Below, piece by piece: positions 1-12,600 of a stretch of DNA of 64,000 bases (position 1 is the stretch's first letter; the number at the start of each line of letters is the position of its first letter). The notes beneath the pieces were generated by a model. That model made no database searches. It was not told the origin of the DNA and was given only the letters and a program-made list of their open reading frames with translations. The DNA comes from Symsagittifera roscoffensis (taxonomy: Eukaryota; Xenacoelomorpha; Acoela; Convolutidae), in NCBI RefSeq assembly GCF_963678635.1, contig NC_087065.1, positions 32,124,373 to 32,188,372 of the forward strand, read 5' to 3'. The translations under genes were made by a program, and so were the position numbers.

Positions 1-1109
1 TTATATAATGATTTTTCTATAGTGCAGGTCTTTGGCATCATGCAGGTCTTTGAAATCAATACTTCTTTAGATTGTAAGTTTGTTAATGTTACTACTTCTG
101 TTAATTCTAGCACACTCGCTGCATATATTCACGAATTTTTGGAGCAACTCTTCAATTTGTTTATTTGATACCGATAAATTCGCTGTAACTTAAGAGTTGT
201 AGATAAGCGTTTTCAGTTATGCAAGTCTTTTAATTTTTAGATCAGTTCTTTGGTTCTCCAATCTATCAGTAATTTAGAGGATTTCAATTTTTTTTTTTCA
301 TTTTCTGATGCTCTAATTGTGAGTTTATTGAGAGATGCTTTAACTGTGAGTCAATTTTTACTGCTAATTGTCGGTGGCCTGTTTCTCTCCTTGAGATTAA
401 AAAAGTGTGATGCTTCGTCCATTGTCTTTTACTGAATCTAATTTCTCGAGTGCTTGAATGCCAAGTAAAAGTCATCATTTATGACAAATATCTTGATCGT
501 TGAAAAAGTTTCAGCTTCTTTTGGGGGTAAATGTAAAAAGCTTGTCGCTCTAACAGGTTCTCCTCTTCCAAAATTGAAGCTTTAGTCGCTGGTTTGTTTC
601 CTGTTTTGTAGTTCCTTTCAACTACTAGAGGGAAGCATTTTTTCAGAAGTCACTGTTTCTGCTGCCCTCGGGTCATTTATAATTTTTGATATTCTTCATA
701 TCACTCGTTTTTTGTATTCTTTTCTTCTGAAAAAACGATTTGATTTACGTTCCAATATGTTCTTTCCCTCGTTTTTCTGGATTGTTGTTCTCCGTCAAAA
801 AGTTCTGGTGATTATTTTCTCCTGTGCTCTGTTGAATTTCTTTCGAGTTATATTTAGTCAGATGATTTTATTTCCACAAGCTTAGCATTGTTTGTGATTA
901 ATGTATCTGCTAGTAAAGTCATTGCTGTTAGGTCATGGTCTACCTCTCCAAATTCCTCTCTGCTGCTTAGGTTTTCTGCAGTCCATGGAAAATTGTCCTT
1001 CTATTCCATGTAACTTTTAGGGGTTTTTCTGTTGACTCTCCTCTTTGAACTTCCACCTCCTCTGCTTCTATTCAATCCTCGGATACACAAGATGTCACCT
1101 GAAGTCCGG
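1..1109. other. AT-rich stretch, no gene recognised
   Basis: I see no supported gene, RNA or repeat here. Short ORFs near 250-480 on both strands look like chance openings. The minus strand may hold further decayed extension of the coding remnant that starts at 1110, but stops are too frequent to call it. Confidence 0.4.
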
Positions 1110-1850
1110 TCACTGGATGCTCATCTCATCGTGTGAAGTCTCTAAAATAGTGGGGTCATTTTGATCATCTCCGGAGTTGTTTTTGCCGACACTTTCTACA
1201 TTCCTCTTTGTGCTTTCATGAAGATTGGAACATGCCAATAATACGACACAGTATATGACATTCGGAATAACCATTCCTAGTTCCTCCATCTCTTTTCTAT
1301 ATTACTTCAAATTTTTGATGTAGTGGTCCTGAGAAATGTCTTTTCGTTTTTCACAGGTTCTCCATTTTTGATAACATTGTGAAATCTTTACGAATGGATT
1401 TAGTTGATTGTTTTGATCCAATACGTGTATGGGGTTGCCTACCCCTCCACTATCACATACCAAATCTTTACCGAATAAGTTCATTATGATATGTGCAGCT
1501 TGAATCTTTGAATCGATCGCACGCAGCCTCTCCGCCACTCTATATTCCTCTTCCAACGACTGTAGTCATCTAACGAATTGTTTTTCAACAGTGGGACTTG
1601 CAGGTCTTTCCATTTATTTACTTTTGTACGCTGATCGAGGCGTATTTAATTTCCGATTCTTCTGTTAGTTGGAATCCATTTTTTGTGTTAGTTGGTCAAG
1701 TTTTTGCCGTTTTGTCGTCTTTTTTTCCATCTGTTTTCTTAATACTTCATTATAAGTTCTTCGATTCTGGTTCCCCAATTCATTTACTACTGCCTGTTCA
1801 GTGTCTCCCACTATATCATGGCTGGTTAGGCTACTTGTAGATACACTCAC
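1110..1850 (-). pseudogene. degenerate coding remnant of unknown family
   Basis: Three consecutive minus-strand open segments lie end to end: 1850-1665, about 1556-1302 and 1289-1110 (59 codons). They are separated by few stops or frame changes and have a normal protein-like composition: charged helices such as EEEYRVAERLRAIDSKIQA, followed by a hydrophobic stretch near 1255-1225. Their contiguity on one strand suggests a single decayed gene, possibly a retroelement gag. I see no diagnostic motif and do not recognise the family. It could also be chance openings in AT-rich DNA. Confidence 0.3.
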
Positions 1851-4437
1851 TTGAAGACACAGGCTTTGATTTTTTCTTGTTTAAGTTTTGGATCCCCGTG
1901 CCGACACCTCATAAGGCTTATCCGTCTCATATTCATTTTTGTCGTCAAAATCCTACAGTCCGTCGAATGTATTCTATTGTCTAGGGTTTCGTCTTCTTAG
2001 CTCATTCTGCTTTGAAGGCATGCTTCTCTTCGGCCAATTTTCTTCACTACTCGGATACTAACTACCTCATGCTACCATGATAGGTCGATAAACTTAAGGG
2101 GAACGAAACTAAGACTCTCTCATTTATTGATAAAAGACAACTTCTCAGTCACGTATTATTTCACGTTGTGATTCTCTCAATTCTTTTCTAGACTTGTGAA
2201 AATCATTCTTTCTCTTTTAAAGGTCGAATTCAAATAGAAAATAACGGTTCTTCAGATATAACGTTACATCCTTTCCTTCCGTGAAAGTCATTTTTCTCTT
2301 TTAGAGGTCAAAATCAAGTAAACAAATAACAGTCTTTACAGATATAACGTTCCATCCGTAACTTTACTGGTGGTATCTGATTTTGCGTGAAAGATAGAAA
2401 AGAAAAAGCGACAAATCCAAAAATCCTCAGAATAGATAGTTTTTCGCTCTTCCAGTGATCTGAATACTACAACTGTTAAGGTAGCACAAAGTTTTTTTTT
2501 CAAAACAAAACTATAGTGATGCTGAAGCAGAAAAACAAAATTCCGACCGAATTGGACACAACTACTGGCATAAACTTCCATTCTTGTCATACAGTTCCAT
2601 ACAATTCTTTACAAACAGAAAGGTTCAGAAATTCTCCCTAATAAAAAGTTTTTCAAAGACTTTATTCTTTGCTGATATGGCCGGACATTTCTGTTTGCGA
2701 GTGAATACTCAATCTGACTAAACTTTTTAATCGGCTGAATTTCAGTTTTGGAAAAAAGCACGGTTTTCACGTATTTGGTTTTCAGAACAACAATAGTTTT
2801 TTAATACAGTCAACAATTTTGTCAACAATAAAAGGAAAATGTATGAATAGCGTTCAATTGATGGCCTCGCAGTAATTTGAAAAGTGCGCCAAAAAATTTG
2901 TTTTGTTTTTGGTTCAATTGCAAATCAAATTTTTTACTTCGCAAACCTTTTCATGCGTGCACACAACTTTTTTCATGCTGATTTCCTATTTTTGTATATA
3001 ACGTGGATACATTATGTTAGATTTTTTTTTTTTGCTTTTTGCTTAATAATTTTTTTCAGCAACATGTTTTTTTGTATGGCATGTTTGATTATGTCTCGAT
3101 CAATGTCTGATATTTTAAAAACTCAAATTTTAAAATTAATCATCGATAATTAGTTTGAAAGCTTGTTACTTTCTGTATATCAGTGTGAAATACAGCTCTA
3201 AGACAATTCAGCTCGTTTTCTATGCATTGTAAATGCAAGACCATCGAACCATCGATGCTTTGCGTAACTTAAAGTTTTTGTCACTTGCGTTCGCTTACGA
3301 TACCGATTGATAAGTATCGATGAAATTTTTGGTCGTTTTTCTTCAAAAAAAATTTCGTGATTTGCCTCCTTAAGTTTTCTGAATAGTTCGTAGCTTTATT
3401 TGATCGAAAAGAATGAATTCTCTCGACAGAATGAGCTCTTGATACTGATAACCAGAAAGAGAACACAATGTTTAACTGAAGAAAACTGTGATATCAAAGC
3501 TTTAACTTCTCACAATACCAAAGCCTGATTTTATCACAACTGATCAAATTTTGAGTTACCTGGTTGAGAGTGAGGCCTTGATGTATAAATTCTTTTCGAA
3601 GCTACATTCAATCTTTTGATACAAAGCAATTTTGTTCTATCGCTTCAAAAAGCTAAATTTTTAATATTGTCGAGAAGAAATTTTTTGATGTTGCACCAGA
3701 AGAACACAGACCAAACCATGTTAAAACGAATTATGTAACTGAGCAGCATTCATATATATATGAAGGGCATACAGAGAGTTACACAGTTCCTTATAGTTTA
3801 GAGCAAAGAAGAAAAGTTACATAAAAAACCTCCACGATAAACTTTCTTTCACGCAACACATTTCCTTTGCTGACTTAGCAAGATGGTTTGGAAGGTGAAT
3901 TATTAATTCTGCCTCAAAGTTTCAAGGGTGTTTGCAAAAAGTTGACTGTTTTACATTTTTTAGTTTACAGACCAACAATAGTTTCTAATTCGGTGAACAA
4001 CATTTTCCCTTACAATCAGATTCAAACTTTTTCTCAGCAGATGGTATTATCAGACGTAACTTTCAATCAAGGGTGGCAAAGCCCAGTTTATTTTTGAAAT
4101 CTATCAAGTAATTTGGTTTAGGAAGAATTCAGAACCCGGATACCAGCCCAATTTCGACTTTTATTTGATTCATAAAGGATACCACATAGGACCTGCTAAT
4201 CGATACTCTAACGTAACCTCCATGCTAAGGTCGCCTCAGTTTTCCGCTTTCTCACATGAAATTACTCTGCTCTTGTTTTAGGTTTTCATTCATTCAGCAA
4301 CATCCAGGTCTGCGGAAAAGTCGAGATTCGAAGCTAGTTTAAGGATGTTTCAACTAAATGACCCGATGAGATCTCAACCGTTGCGCAGCGAGCGACATTA
4401 ACTATGCTGTATTGCAAGACATTAATAGGTCAAAAAG
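1851..4437. other. AT-rich intergenic DNA with small repeats
   Basis: No gene is supported. The interval holds a short direct repeat (2209-2356) and a diverged pair of about 180 bp: 2640-2840 and 3860-4030 share, in the same order, a 'cctttgctga'-like block and an 'acaacaatagttt'-like block. Other short ORFs here have no recognisable content. Confidence 0.4.
2209..2356. repeat. two-copy direct repeat of about 80 bp
   Basis: Two diverged copies, about 2209-2276 and 2289-2356, share the order 'ttctcttttaRaggtc', a short AAT-rich stretch, then 'cagatataacgttNcatcc'. Repeat age and origin are unknown. Confidence 0.6.
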
Positions 4438-4704
4438 ATGCGCTCAGAAAGGCTGGTAGGACCGAGGACCCGAAAAACAACAGCCCTTGAAACGCTGCTA
4501 GAATCAGCATGCAAGCGCAAGTTAAAGGAAGAGGAACACCTCTTCAGCCAATGTTGCCAAATAGAGCTCTCACAGAGCGAAGGAAAACTAAAAGTGCTTA
4601 AGCGTCCACAAGGATTTAGCGAAGGAAAACTAACCGAAGCCTGTCCTAGGAGAAAACTGCTGGGTTTTTTGTTTCATAATTGTTCGAATCACCACCCACA
4701 TTAA
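4438..4704 (+). CDS. possible small hypothetical ORF
   Basis: An 88-codon ORF rich in Lys, Glu, Arg and Cys, with a short internal repeat (SEGKL appears twice, from the nucleotide motif gcgaaggaaaacta near 4577 and 4619). I recognise no domain. Base composition is less AT-rich than the flanks, which is mild support for past coding capacity. There is no clear promoter or splice context, so it may be chance. Confidence 0.2.
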   Translation: MRSERLVGPRTRKTTALETLLESACKRKLKEEEHLFSQCCQIELSQSEGKLKVLKRPQGFSEGKLTEACPRRKLLGFLFHNCSNHHPH

Positions 4705-5519
4705 GTTTTTTGGCGAGCCTTGAACGATTGCCCCTTTAACATTAAATGGCTGGCTTAACCTCATTCAATACCTTTTCAATAATTAGATTTGCGTAGGATC
4801 TACCAAAACTCGCCACAACGGGAAGAGCAGGTAAAACTTTATTTCACTACGAAGCCAAAATGTGCATTTTGTGAATTGTAGGCGGATTCCACAACAAGGA
4901 CGCTCCATTTGCCCTTTTTTGTTCTTTTTTTCCTCTGATCGCTACAACTCATAATTAATCTTGTCTAAAAACTTGTCTCTGGAATCCAGGAACATTTTGC
5001 GCCTATCCAGTCTGTTAAAGTTCGGAGAAATGACCTCTCACTTTATAGAGAAGTCATTTCCCACTTTTTGGTTCAAAATAAGAACATGATTGGATATCGC
5101 ACGATCAGATCTCAACAGGTGGTTAACTTTCCATATATATAGAAGTTGGTTCACTACTCTTTTATCGCTCTCTAATTAAACTGTTGATTATACCTAGTTT
5201 TGCTCCCAAGTTGTGAAAGGTTCTGGGCCGAGCTGCTAAAAGACGTGTTAGAAGTCACGATTGACTGACTTAACAAAAAAAATTTGAGAGAGCAAGCTGT
5301 AAACTGATGACACAGTTAAAGTCACAAAAAAAGACAAACGAGGAAAAAAACACAAAAAAGATAGTGTACTGACAGATAGACAACAGAGCAAAACAAAGAG
5401 TCAGTGAGACAGGGCATTGAGACAATTCAATGATAAGTGAAGTCTGTGATCAGTGATCAGTGAGTTACAAGGAAAGCTGAGCTGAAACAAGCACACGAAA
5501 GAGAGATACACACACAGAG
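4705..5519. other. no gene seen
   Basis: AT-rich DNA without a supported gene. A TATA-like tract (ccatatatatag) occurs near 5132. A short block at about 4850-4900 resembles 55360-55410 in the same orientation and could be a dispersed repeat end. Confidence 0.35.
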
Positions 5520-5577
5520 AAAAAAAAAGAGAGAGAGAGAGAGAGAGAAAGAGAAAGAGAGAGAAAGAGAGAAAAAA
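5520..5577. repeat. GA-rich microsatellite
   Basis: A purine tract of GA dinucleotides with interspersed AAA and AAAG units. On the other strand it gives a low-complexity Leu/Ser/Phe 'ORF' (5401-5610), which I do not treat as a gene. Confidence 0.9.
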
Positions 5578-5991
5578 ACAGTGATAAATAGAAACTGACA
5601 AACTGTTCAATTTGGTAAACTCAGTTGATGTGGTGTTTTATAACTTTGTAGATGCTTGTTGTTGCTTGGGGGGATCGTAATCCGTCGCTGCAAAATCTGA
5701 ACACGAACCTGATTTAAAAAATAGAAGTTCCACAAAAAAAAACACACCAAAATTTCTAATGTCCTAATATATATTGCTAGGTATGAAGTCTGTGAAGTAA
5801 CCTTAGCTTTGCTAAGTCGCTCTTGGGTTGTTCAGTACGCTTACCGTTAGTTTTTGTATCAGAATTAGGTAATGAGATCCATGATTGCTTATATTATGCG
5901 CTGCGATATGCTTGCTGATATAATATAGACAGATTTTTTGGTCATTGAAAAGTACGTGGAACATAAGATATTTGTTCAGAGCAATACGGCT

Positions 5992-6316
5992 TAGGTGAAA
6001 AATGTCTAAGTCAGAGAGAGTAGTGTTCTCAGGAAAAGAAGAAAGCTTTGTGTATTTTGCGGTGCACTTTGTGCTAGATTTTTTCATCTTAAACTGAATA
6101 AAGTTATCAAGAGAGAAGTAGATGAGAAAGATTTTGCACCTAGTCTTAGGAATAGTGCTACTGTGGCCTAGGTGAAAAATGTCTAAGTCAGAGTGAATAG
6201 TGTTCTCAGGAAAAGAAGAAAGCTTTGTGTATTTTGCGGTGCACTTTGTGGCTAGATTTTTTCATCTTAAACTGAATAAAGTTATCAATAGAGAAGAAGA
6301 TGAGAAAGATTTTGCA
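5992..6316 (+). repeat. direct repeat, period about 179 bp
   Basis: Bases 5992-6137 and 6171-6316 are nearly identical (both start 'aggtgaaaaatgtctaagtc' and end in 'gagaaagattttgca'). The second copy forms the 5' part of the gag-like reading frame that follows, so the gag start region has been tandemly duplicated. The few substitutions suggest a fairly recent event. Confidence 0.85.
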
Positions 6317-6885
6317 GAGATTTTGCAGAGAACAGAGAGAGGTATCTTTAAGAAAAGGGAGAGTGAAAAAGAATTGCATGTTTGGTATGAAATTGTCCAA
6401 TGTTTTCGACAAAAAAATCTGTCTTGTTTTCAAAACCCTTCAAAGGCAAGGGAAGTAAGGCTTGGGAAAATGCCTTCAAGAGGTTTAAAGGCGCCGAGAG
6501 ACATAGAGTGCAGCAAATGATTTCAGATTTAATTTCGATAAGGATGAAAGCTAATGACAGTGTAGACGATTATATCACTAGAGCTGAAGAGTTGCAGTAT
6601 GATTTAGATGAAGTAGACGAGGGTTCAATTGAAAAGATGTTTGTATCAATCATTCTTAAAGGCCTACCAAAAGAGTTCAATACGTTTTGTGTTTTGGATA
6701 AGTTTAGCAAAGTGATAAGAACTTGAATGAAATTAGGAAAGAATTGTTAAACTTTGAAAGTGATCATAGGAATGAGAAGGAGGAGACTGAACATTCGCTT
6801 GTTTCTAGAACAAAAACATGTTTTAGGTGCAATAAGATAGGACACATAGCAGCTCATTGTAGATCTAAATTAGTGAAGTTTCAAG
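6200..6885 (+). pseudogene. copia-like retroelement gag fragment (CCHC knuckle), frameshifted
   Basis: Three overlapping plus frames (from 6200, 6400-6726 and 6723 onward) together read as a Ty1/copia-style gag. Visible parts are a WENAFKRF segment, a helical stretch with VDDYITRAEELQYDL, an 'ILKGLPKEF' segment of the sort found before the zinc knuckle in copia gag, and a perfect CX2CX4HX4C knuckle (CFRCNKIGHIAAHC) at about 6817-6858. Frame changes near 6400 and 6725 show it is decayed. Just after the knuckle, near 6877, the reading continues into the array repeat that recurs at about 8130 and 10640 and, inverted, on the right arm. So this gag is truncated and fused to that repeat. No protease, integrase or RT follows. 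Confidence 0.6.
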
Positions 6886-7119
6886 GTATTTTTGAGAACG
6901 TGTTAGTTTGCTTTCTTTACCGTGTATATTCTTATAAAAAATTGGGTTTGGTCTGGTTCGATCAGGATTGATGTTATCAAAGGGCATGGACTCACTCTTG
7001 CGTGATTTTCAAAACTCTTGTGTGATTTTTAGTGACTTGGAATGTTGTACAAATGTCGTCAGGGACCCAAACTATGGTTACCTGTAGTGGTGTTGAATTT
7101 TTTCAGGCTGGCTCACTTA

Positions 7120-7531
7120 AAGATTAATATCAGATGAGGTAGTACCAAAGAATGTGTCCTTCAGAATCAATGAGATTAGAGCGGTTGCCTAAAAAGAGGT
7201 ATCCTACATAAGGTTTTTTGAGTACTGCTAAAGCGAGAGATTGGAAGATTTGTATTACTTCTAGTTCGCATAAATGATGTAGTGTTTCTTGTTCTGAACG
7301 TGAAAATTCTTAAAAAACTCTGCTAATTGTGTAATTTAGTTTCAAACCGAGATGAATATCATAGTGATTTGCTTCAAAACATGTGTTATTCATTAGTGAG
7401 GTTTCTTGTAACGTTGTACTATCGTGGTTTTCTATAAGAACTTTTCCTCCAACATTTTCAATGTCCTTGTAAAATGATACGGGTTGTAAGATGTTTTGTC
7501 TTCTATTTTTTTGGTTCGGCCATATTAACAA
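7120..7531 (-). pseudogene. glycoprotein-like unit, truncated
   Basis: An open segment of 73 codons (7531-7310) contains the family core NNTCFEANHYDIHLGLKL. After a frameshift, the minus strand continues with the downstream part to about 7120, including a GNRSNL segment and ILWYY. A conserved Cys near the N-terminal core, a Cys in LCELE in other units, GNRS, and a WYYTC box in this order resemble envelope glycoproteins of the kind carried by BEL/Pao elements and chuvirus-like insertions. That comparison is my inference from pattern, not a search. This copy lacks the C-terminal CPIG part. Confidence 0.4.
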
Positions 7532-9111
7532 ATAGTTAACCTATTTTCATCTCGAAACCTTTTCATTTTTCGATAAGGTCTTCCAAATATTAGGTTCGAA
7601 AAAGCAGGTTTTGGTTTCTGCATGCGACTTAAATTTCAACGTAACTTTGAAAACGCGTTAATTTGTTTTCTAAACCTTGTATATTCTTATAATGGTTTGG
7701 GTCTGATCTTTTTCGATCAGGATTTATTCTCTATAAAATACAATTTAATTTTTTATCGCTCTTGCGTGAAAATTGGCCACTTAAAGTCCTCAGAGAACCA
7801 AAAGTGGGACGCGGAGTTTTTGTCTGCGTTGATTCTTTTATAGAGTAAATCCAGATGAGGTACACCGCCTGTTTGTCAAGCTATTTTAACTTCGGCGTAA
7901 TTTATAGAAATCTTGTTCCGAAGTACTAGAAAATTTTACTTCCTATTTCAGATAAACTATGTTTTTGTAAAATGTTACGTGATGTGGGATTTTTGTCTTC
8001 TGTGTTTTAATTAGGTTTGGGCATATCATAGATCAATTAACTTTTTATCATGTCGTAATCTCTTTCGTTTTTGACGAGGTTTTCTAAAAAATTGGGTTCA
8101 AAAGAATAGATTTTCGTTTTTGCATGCAACTCAAGTTTCAAGGTAATTTCGAGAACGTGTTAGTTTGCTTTCTTTACCCTGTATATTCTTATAAAAAGTT
8201 TGGTTTGATCATGTTCGATCAGGATTGATGTTATCAAAGTGTTTGGATTCACACTTGCGTGATTTTCAACACTCTTGCGTAATTTTTAGCGACTTGGAAT
8301 GTTGTACAAGTGTCGTCGGGGACTCAAACTATGATTACATGTAGTGGTGTTGAATTTTTTCCAGGGTGGCTTACTTAGAGATTAATATCAGATGAGGTAA
8401 ACCGACTGTTCGTCACCCTATCTTGTTTTCGGCCGCATAGATTCGTGCAATTTCTTAGTCTGATACAAATCTTTATCTTACTCTTATATCTACTAGCCTC
8501 AATAATTCTAGTGTATACTAGTCTTTGCGAGGCGAGATATCGGAAACTGTTATGAGGAACAGCAACTTATTTCTAGGTTATGTTCATTCTGTTCTGACGC
8601 TGAAACTACGAACAATTTCAGCCTTACAATTTGTTGTAAAAACTGGTTATGGATCCCGATTGGTTAGTATGAGGTATTTTGTAGAGATCTAGTTCAGAAT
8701 TACTAGAATATTTTACCTTCTAACTCACATAATTGATGCAGTAATTCTAGTTCTGAAAGTGACATTTCTTGAAAAATTCTGCCAACTGTGTAATCTAGTA
8801 TTATATCGATGTGAATGACACAGCGAATTGTGCCGAAGCATATGTTACTCGTTAGTCATTTTTCTTGTAACCTGGTACTATCCAGGTTTTCTGGGAGAAA
8901 TTTTCCTCCAATTTATTCATTGTTTTTGTTAAAATTTCTGGGATGTAAGATTCTCGTCTTCTGTGTTTTAATTAGGTTTGGGCATATCATGGATCATTTA
9001 AAACTTTATCATGTCGTAATCTGTTTCGTTTTTGACAAGGTTATCTGAATATTTTGTAAAATGTTACCGGGATGTAAGGTTTTTCTTCTCTATTTTGATT
9101 CGGTTCGGCCA

Positions 9112-9945
9112 TATCAAGAATTAGCTTACTTGATTTAGAGTCGAAACCTGATAGGATCTTGTTCGATAATTGATTGTCGTTGGATTGTATCCATTTTTAG
9201 TGATTCTAGAAAATCTCAATTTTGTTGTATACAAATGTGATGTTGTATATAGTATGTGCCTAAAGATTGTAGATTTATATTTCAGTTGCGAGCGATTGCG
9301 CGTATGGCTTCCGGTAAGTATTTTCTTAAAAATGGCAATGAAATAGGGTTTGGTTTAGGTTGATAAAAACTATCTTCGTTTGGTTCAAGCTGAGCTACAT
9401 TGTGGCTGATTTCAGATCCTATAGGACAGCTGTATCCCAAAAAAAAAACGACGTGATAAGGTGTCTACAAAATGTATTTTTTCAATATAGAATAGAGGTA
9501 TGGGATGGTAGCATCTCTTGTTTTCAAACTTAAGAGTGGTTGAATTTTTTTTAGCTCAAGTGTAGTACCTAAGAATGGTTCCATCATAATCAGTGAGATT
9601 AGAGCGGTTGCCGGAAAAGAGGTATCCTATATAAGGTTTTTTGAGTACTGCTAAAGCGAGAGATTGTAAGACTTGTGTTACTTCTAGTTCGCATAAATGA
9701 TGTAATGTTTCTTGTTCTGAATGTGAAATTTCTTTTAAAATTCTGCTAATTGTGTAATCTAGTTTCAAACCGAGATGAATGTCATAGTGATTTGCGTCAA
9801 AACATGTGTTATTCATTAGTGATGTTTCTTGTAACGTTATACAATTGTGATTTTCTATAAGAATTTTTCCTCCAACATTTTCAATGTTCTTGTAAAATGA
9901 TTTGGGTTGTAATATTTTTTGTCTTCTCTTTCTTTTTCGGGCCAT
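9112..9945 (-). pseudogene. best-preserved left-arm glycoprotein-like unit
   Basis: A 129-codon ORF (9945-9556) begins MARKRKRRQK and carries in order VGGKILIENH, NNTCFDANHYDIHLGLKLDY, a helical SEQETLHHLCELEVTQ segment, a GYLFSGNRSNL segment and a TILRYYT box (WYYT in other copies). Frameshifted sequence down to 9112 adds the second half: an aromatic/Asp/Arg-rich stretch, then GYSCPIG, a Pro-rich LPF-LPE segment, and an IEQDPIR end. It stops where another unit start (signature near 9105) abuts head to tail. The Cys spacing and GNRS/WYYTC order suggest an envelope-type ectodomain. No intact signal peptide or transmembrane anchor is visible, so it is decayed or partial. It could instead be an unknown host multigene family. 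Confidence 0.45.
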
Positions 9946-11519
9946 ATCAACGATTAGTTAAACTGTTTTTAGGTCGAAACCTAATCAGTTTTCGATAAGA
10001 TCTTCTGAATATAAGGTTCGAAAAAACAAGTTTTGGTTTCTGCATGCGACTCAAGTTTCAGGGTAATTTTGAAAACGCGTTAGTTTGTTTTCTAAACCTT
10101 GTATATTCTTATAATGGTTTGGGTCTGATCTTGTTCGATCAGTATTTTTTTTCTATAAAATACAATTTAAATTTTTATCACTCATGCGTTAAGTTTGGCG
10201 ACTTGGAATGTGGTACAATTGTCCTCAGGGAGTTTTCTATTTCAAATTTATCTGAGTTTTACTATTTCAGATAAATTATGTAGTGTTTCTTGATCTGAAA
10301 GAACAAACTTCTTGAAAAATTCGGCTAATTGTGTAATCTAGACCCATATCGAAGTGAATTTCAACGTGAACTGCGCCAAAACATGAGTTAGTAATTAGTG
10401 AATTTTCTTGTAAGCTGGTACTATCCAGGTTTTCTGGGATAACTTTTTTCCTCGAATTTATTCATTGTTTTTGTAAAATGTTACGGGATGTAAGACTTTC
10501 ATCTTTTGTGTTTTATTTATATTTGGGCACAACATGGATCATTTAATTTTTTATCATGTCGTAATCTGTTTCGTTTTCGACAAAGTTTTTTGAAAACTGG
10601 GTTCAAAAAAATAGATTATCGTTTTTGCATGCAACTCAAGTTTCAAGGTAATTTCGAGAACGTGTTAGTTTGCTTTCTTTACCGTGTATAGTCTTATAAA
10701 GAGTTGGGTTTGGTCTTTTTCGATCAGGATTGATGTTATCAAAGGGTATTTTTAGCGACTTGGAATGTTGTACAAGTGTCGTCAGGGACTCAAACTATGG
10801 TTACCTGTAGTGGTGTTGAATTTTTTCCAGGGTGGCTCACTTAGAGATTAATATCAGATGAGGTAAGCCGACTGTTCTTCACCCTATCTTGTTTTCGGTC
10901 GCATAGATTGGTGCAATTTCTTAGTCTAATACAAATCTTTGTCTCATTCTTATATCTACTAGTCTCAAAATTTCTAGTGTTAACTAGTCTTTGCGAGGCG
11001 AGATATCAGAAACTGTTATAAGGAGGAGCAACTTTTTTCTAGGTTAAGGTCATTCTGTTCTGTTGCTGAAACTATGAACAGTTTCAGCCTTACAATTTGT
11101 TGTAAAAACTGGGTATGGATCCCGATTGGTTAGTAAGAAGTATTTTATAGAGATCTAGTTCAGAAGTACTAGAATATTTTACCTTCTAACTCACATAATT
11201 GATGCGGTAATTCTAGTTCTGAAAGTGACATTTCTTGAAAAAAGCTGCCAATTGTGTAATCTAGTTTTATATCGATGTGGTTGACACAGCGAATTGCGCC
11301 GAAACATATGTTAATCATTAGTCATTCTTCTTGTAACCTGGTACTATCCTGGATTTCTGGAAGGTTTTTTCCGCCAACGTTTCCCTTGTTTTTGTAAAAT
11401 GTTACCGAGATGTATAGTTTTCTTCTCTATTTTGATTCGGTTCGGCCATATCAAGAATTAGCTTACCTGATTTAGAGTCGAAACCTGATAGAATCTTGTT
11501 GGATAATTGATTGTCTTTG

Positions 11520-12600
11520 GATTGTATCTATTTTTAGTGATTCTAGAAAATCTCAGTTTCGTTGTGTACAAATGTGATGTTGTATATAGTATTTGCCTAT
11601 AGATTGTAGATCTATAGTTGAGTTGCGAGCGATTGCGCGTATGGCTTCCGGTAAGTATTTTCTTAAAATTGGCATTAAATTAGGGTTTGGTTTAGGATGA
11701 TAAAAATTATCTTCATTTGCTTCAAGCTGAGCTACATTGTGGCTTATTTCAGATCCTATAGGACAGCTGTATCCCAAAAATATAAGCGACGTGATAAGGT
11801 GTCTACACAATGTACTTTATTTTTATAGAATATAGGTATGAGTTAGTAGCATCTCTTATCTTCAAACTTAAGAGTTGTTGATATATTTGGTGCAAGTGTA
11901 TTACCAAAGAAAGTTTCCTCCAAAATCAAAGAAATTAGAGCCGTTGCCTGATAAGCGGTATCCTACATAAGGTTTTTTGAGTACTGCTAAAGCGAGAGAT
12001 GATAAGAATTGTGTTCGTTCTAGTTCGCTTAATTATTGTAGTGTTACTTGTTCTGAATGTGAAATTTCATGAAAAATTCTGCTTACTGTATAATCTAGTA
12101 GTCTTTGCGATGCAAGATACCGGAAACTGTTATAAGGAAGAGCAGCTGATTTCTGGGTTAAGTTCATTCTGTTCTGTTGCTGAAACTATGAATAGTTTCA
12201 GCCCTACATATTGTTGTAAATACTAGTTGTTATGGATAGTTGTTATGGATCCCGATTGGTTAGTAAAAGTGTACTTTGTAGAGATCTAGCTCAAAAGTAT
12301 TGGAAAATTTTTTCTTCTACTTCACACAAATGATGCAGTAATTCTAGTTCTGAAACGGACTTTTTTTGAAAAATTCTGCCAATTGTGTAATCTAGTTTTA
12401 TATCGATGTGAATGACACAGGGAATTGTGCCGAAATATATGTTACTCATTAGTGATTTTTCTTAAAACCTGGTACTATCCTGGTGTTCTGGAAGATTTTT
12501 TCCTCCAACAATTTCATTTTTTTTGTGAAATGTTATCGGGATGTAAGATTTTTCTTCTCTTTTTGATTTGGTTCGGCCATGTCAAGAATTAGTTTACCCG
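11520..12600 (-). pseudogene. mosaic glycoprotein-like unit next to the palindrome centre
   Basis: The start signature is near 12590. The first half is interrupted by a non-coding block shared with other units (12100-12300). The second half is the clearest part: an 85-codon ORF (11810-11553) with GYSCPIGSEISHNVAQLE, a Pro/Leu-rich middle and 'SIGKYYIQHHICTQ', matching the plus-strand copies at 14698-14916 and 15645-15992. A GNGSNFF variant of the GNRS box lies near 11945. The mosaic order points to rearrangement between units. Confidence 0.4.

Noticed and set aside
5401-5610. Minus-strand ORF with Ser/Leu/Phe repeats
   Set aside because: It is the translation of the GA microsatellite.
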